A model generated the notes under the pieces. It was given only the letters and a program-made list of their open reading frames with translations, ran no database searches and was not told the origin of the DNA. Below are positions 63,070-64,000 of a stretch of 64,000 bases of DNA, piece by piece. The DNA is from Moringa oleifera. Taxonomy: Eukaryota; Streptophyta; Magnoliopsida; Brassicales; Moringaceae. The DNA is taken from positions 2,170,001 to 2,234,000 of the forward strand of contig JAJFZO010000566.1 of the NCBI GenBank assembly GCA_021397835.1, written 5' to 3'. Every line of letters begins with the position of its first letter. Position 1 is the stretch's first letter. Made by a program: the position numbers and the translations under genes.

Positions 63070-64000
63070 ATTTTGGCAAACCCAGCTCCTTCCCTCCCTC
63101 CTGTTCTCTCCGTTAGATTAATAAGAGGAGTGGATTTTGAGAGCCAACGAAGCGAAGTACAACAACAAACATAGTCGCTCACTCTCTTTGATTCTTCGTT
63201 ACCTCAATTGCGAGCGCTTATTTGATTGACTCCGGAGAAAGGAAGATACACAGCGGAAAGATCCGTTCTGTTTATCTTCTGGATCACGGTTAAGGTAATC
63301 TCTGTCTCTCTCGCTCTCTTTCTGTCTCTCTCTTTTCAAAAGAGTGCTTCTGTTTTCTTTCCGCGGTGGTGGCTCTCCTTTTTGTGAGGTTTTAAAAGCA
63401 TTGAAGCCGATTTACTGGTTTTTATTGAACTGTGTTTTTGAGTTATCCAGAATTTGATTGAAGTGTTTTTGGTTTTTGTTTTTTTTTTAGGTGTTGTTGA
63501 TGGTCATCTAATTTCCTTTCTAAGGAAGAAGAGAAGTGGTCGAGTTTCACGTAGGTAATGCATTTTTTTTGGAAAAGGATTTATCTCTCTTTTGTGTTCT
63601 TTTTTCTGTTGCTTTGTAGTTAATTTTCTTTCAGCCTCTGTTTGGTTAGCTGTGGAATATGAAAAGTAAAAAAGAAACTAAGTTGGAAATTTCATTTCAT
63701 TTCATTTGTGGCTCAACCAAGTTCAGCTTTTCAGTGGTTGCTTCTTTTTTTTAAAAAAAAAAAATCCTTTTCTTCAGTTTTCGTAGCCGCCAAACGGAGC
63801 ACAGCTGGAATCACGTGGATTTTGCAGCAGAATCTTGCTTTTTGAGTAATTTTCATTAGAGTGGCGCTGCAGTTTCAGTTCAGGTATTAATAATTCGACT
63901 TGGTCCATCTTGGGTTCTTCCCCTGAAGAGTGATCAACTCTCTATTAGTTGCTCTTAGACAAAAATTGAGGGAAAAAAAAGGAAGAAAAGAGAGGTCTGC
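63070..64000 (+). other. 5' leader and leader intron(s) of a gene beyond the right edge
   Basis: Mixed-composition leader sequence runs from about 63070 to a good donor, TTAAG followed by GTAATC at 63295. A T-rich intron then reaches TTTTTTTTAG at 63490. A second short non-coding exon is possible at 63491-63554 (donor GTAATG at 63555). No long reading frame starts before the window ends. The product cannot be named. Confidence 0.5.

Noticed and set aside
1..64000. Bacterial-type systems (operons, CRISPR, phage, defence islands)
   Set aside because: Introns, A/T-rich repeats and plant gene families throughout show plant nuclear DNA. No spaced direct repeats of CRISPR type were seen.

Overview
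This is nuclear DNA from a flowering plant, most likely a eudicot. Genes have many GT-AG introns, the intergenic DNA is extremely A/T-rich and full of inverted-repeat elements, and every recognisable protein belongs to a land-plant family. One of them, the Pol IV largest subunit, is found only in plants. The species cannot be named from the sequence alone. All exon models below were assembled by hand from reading frame, splice sites and recalled family sequence. No alignment was run.

Layout, left to right. 1-4180: A/T-rich intergenic DNA. 4181-5266: a promoter dense in ACGT cores and an intronless CBF/DREB1 transcription factor. 5450-6340: a broken coding-like stretch, probably a pseudogene. 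6541-9700: intergenic. 10008-12951: a three-exon gene with a DUF4378-like C-terminus. 12960-18500: A/T-rich DNA with long-inverted-repeat elements. 19171-21935: a seven-exon nucleotide-sugar transporter (UTR2 type). 22430-23970: an inverted-repeat element split by a second, terminal-inverted-repeat element. 24480-32002: a nine-exon NUP50-like RanBP1-domain gene. 32573-32644: tRNA-Gly(UCC). 33226-35361 (minus strand): a PEPRK2-type protein kinase. 36700-44650: repeat-rich intergenic DNA. 44790-56092: NRPD1, the largest subunit of RNA polymerase IV, with 18 coding exons and a probable leader intron. 56600-63000: intergenic. 63037-64000: promoter and leader of a gene whose coding part lies beyond the right edge.

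The genes do not form a pathway; this is ordinary plant gene order. They cover cold/drought transcription control (CBF), UDP-sugar import into the Golgi (UTR2), Ran-dependent nuclear transport (NUP50-like), a Ca2+-independent CDPK-like kinase (PEPRK2), and siRNA-directed DNA methylation (NRPD1). The most unusual points are two introns with GC rather than GT donors in NRPD1, CT-repeat tracts lying at or next to 5' splice sites in two genes, a nested transposon insertion at 22.4-24.0 kb, a family of at least eight related fold-back elements, and a CBF whose AP2 domain seems one residue short in the first beta-turn. No convincing new biological system was found.
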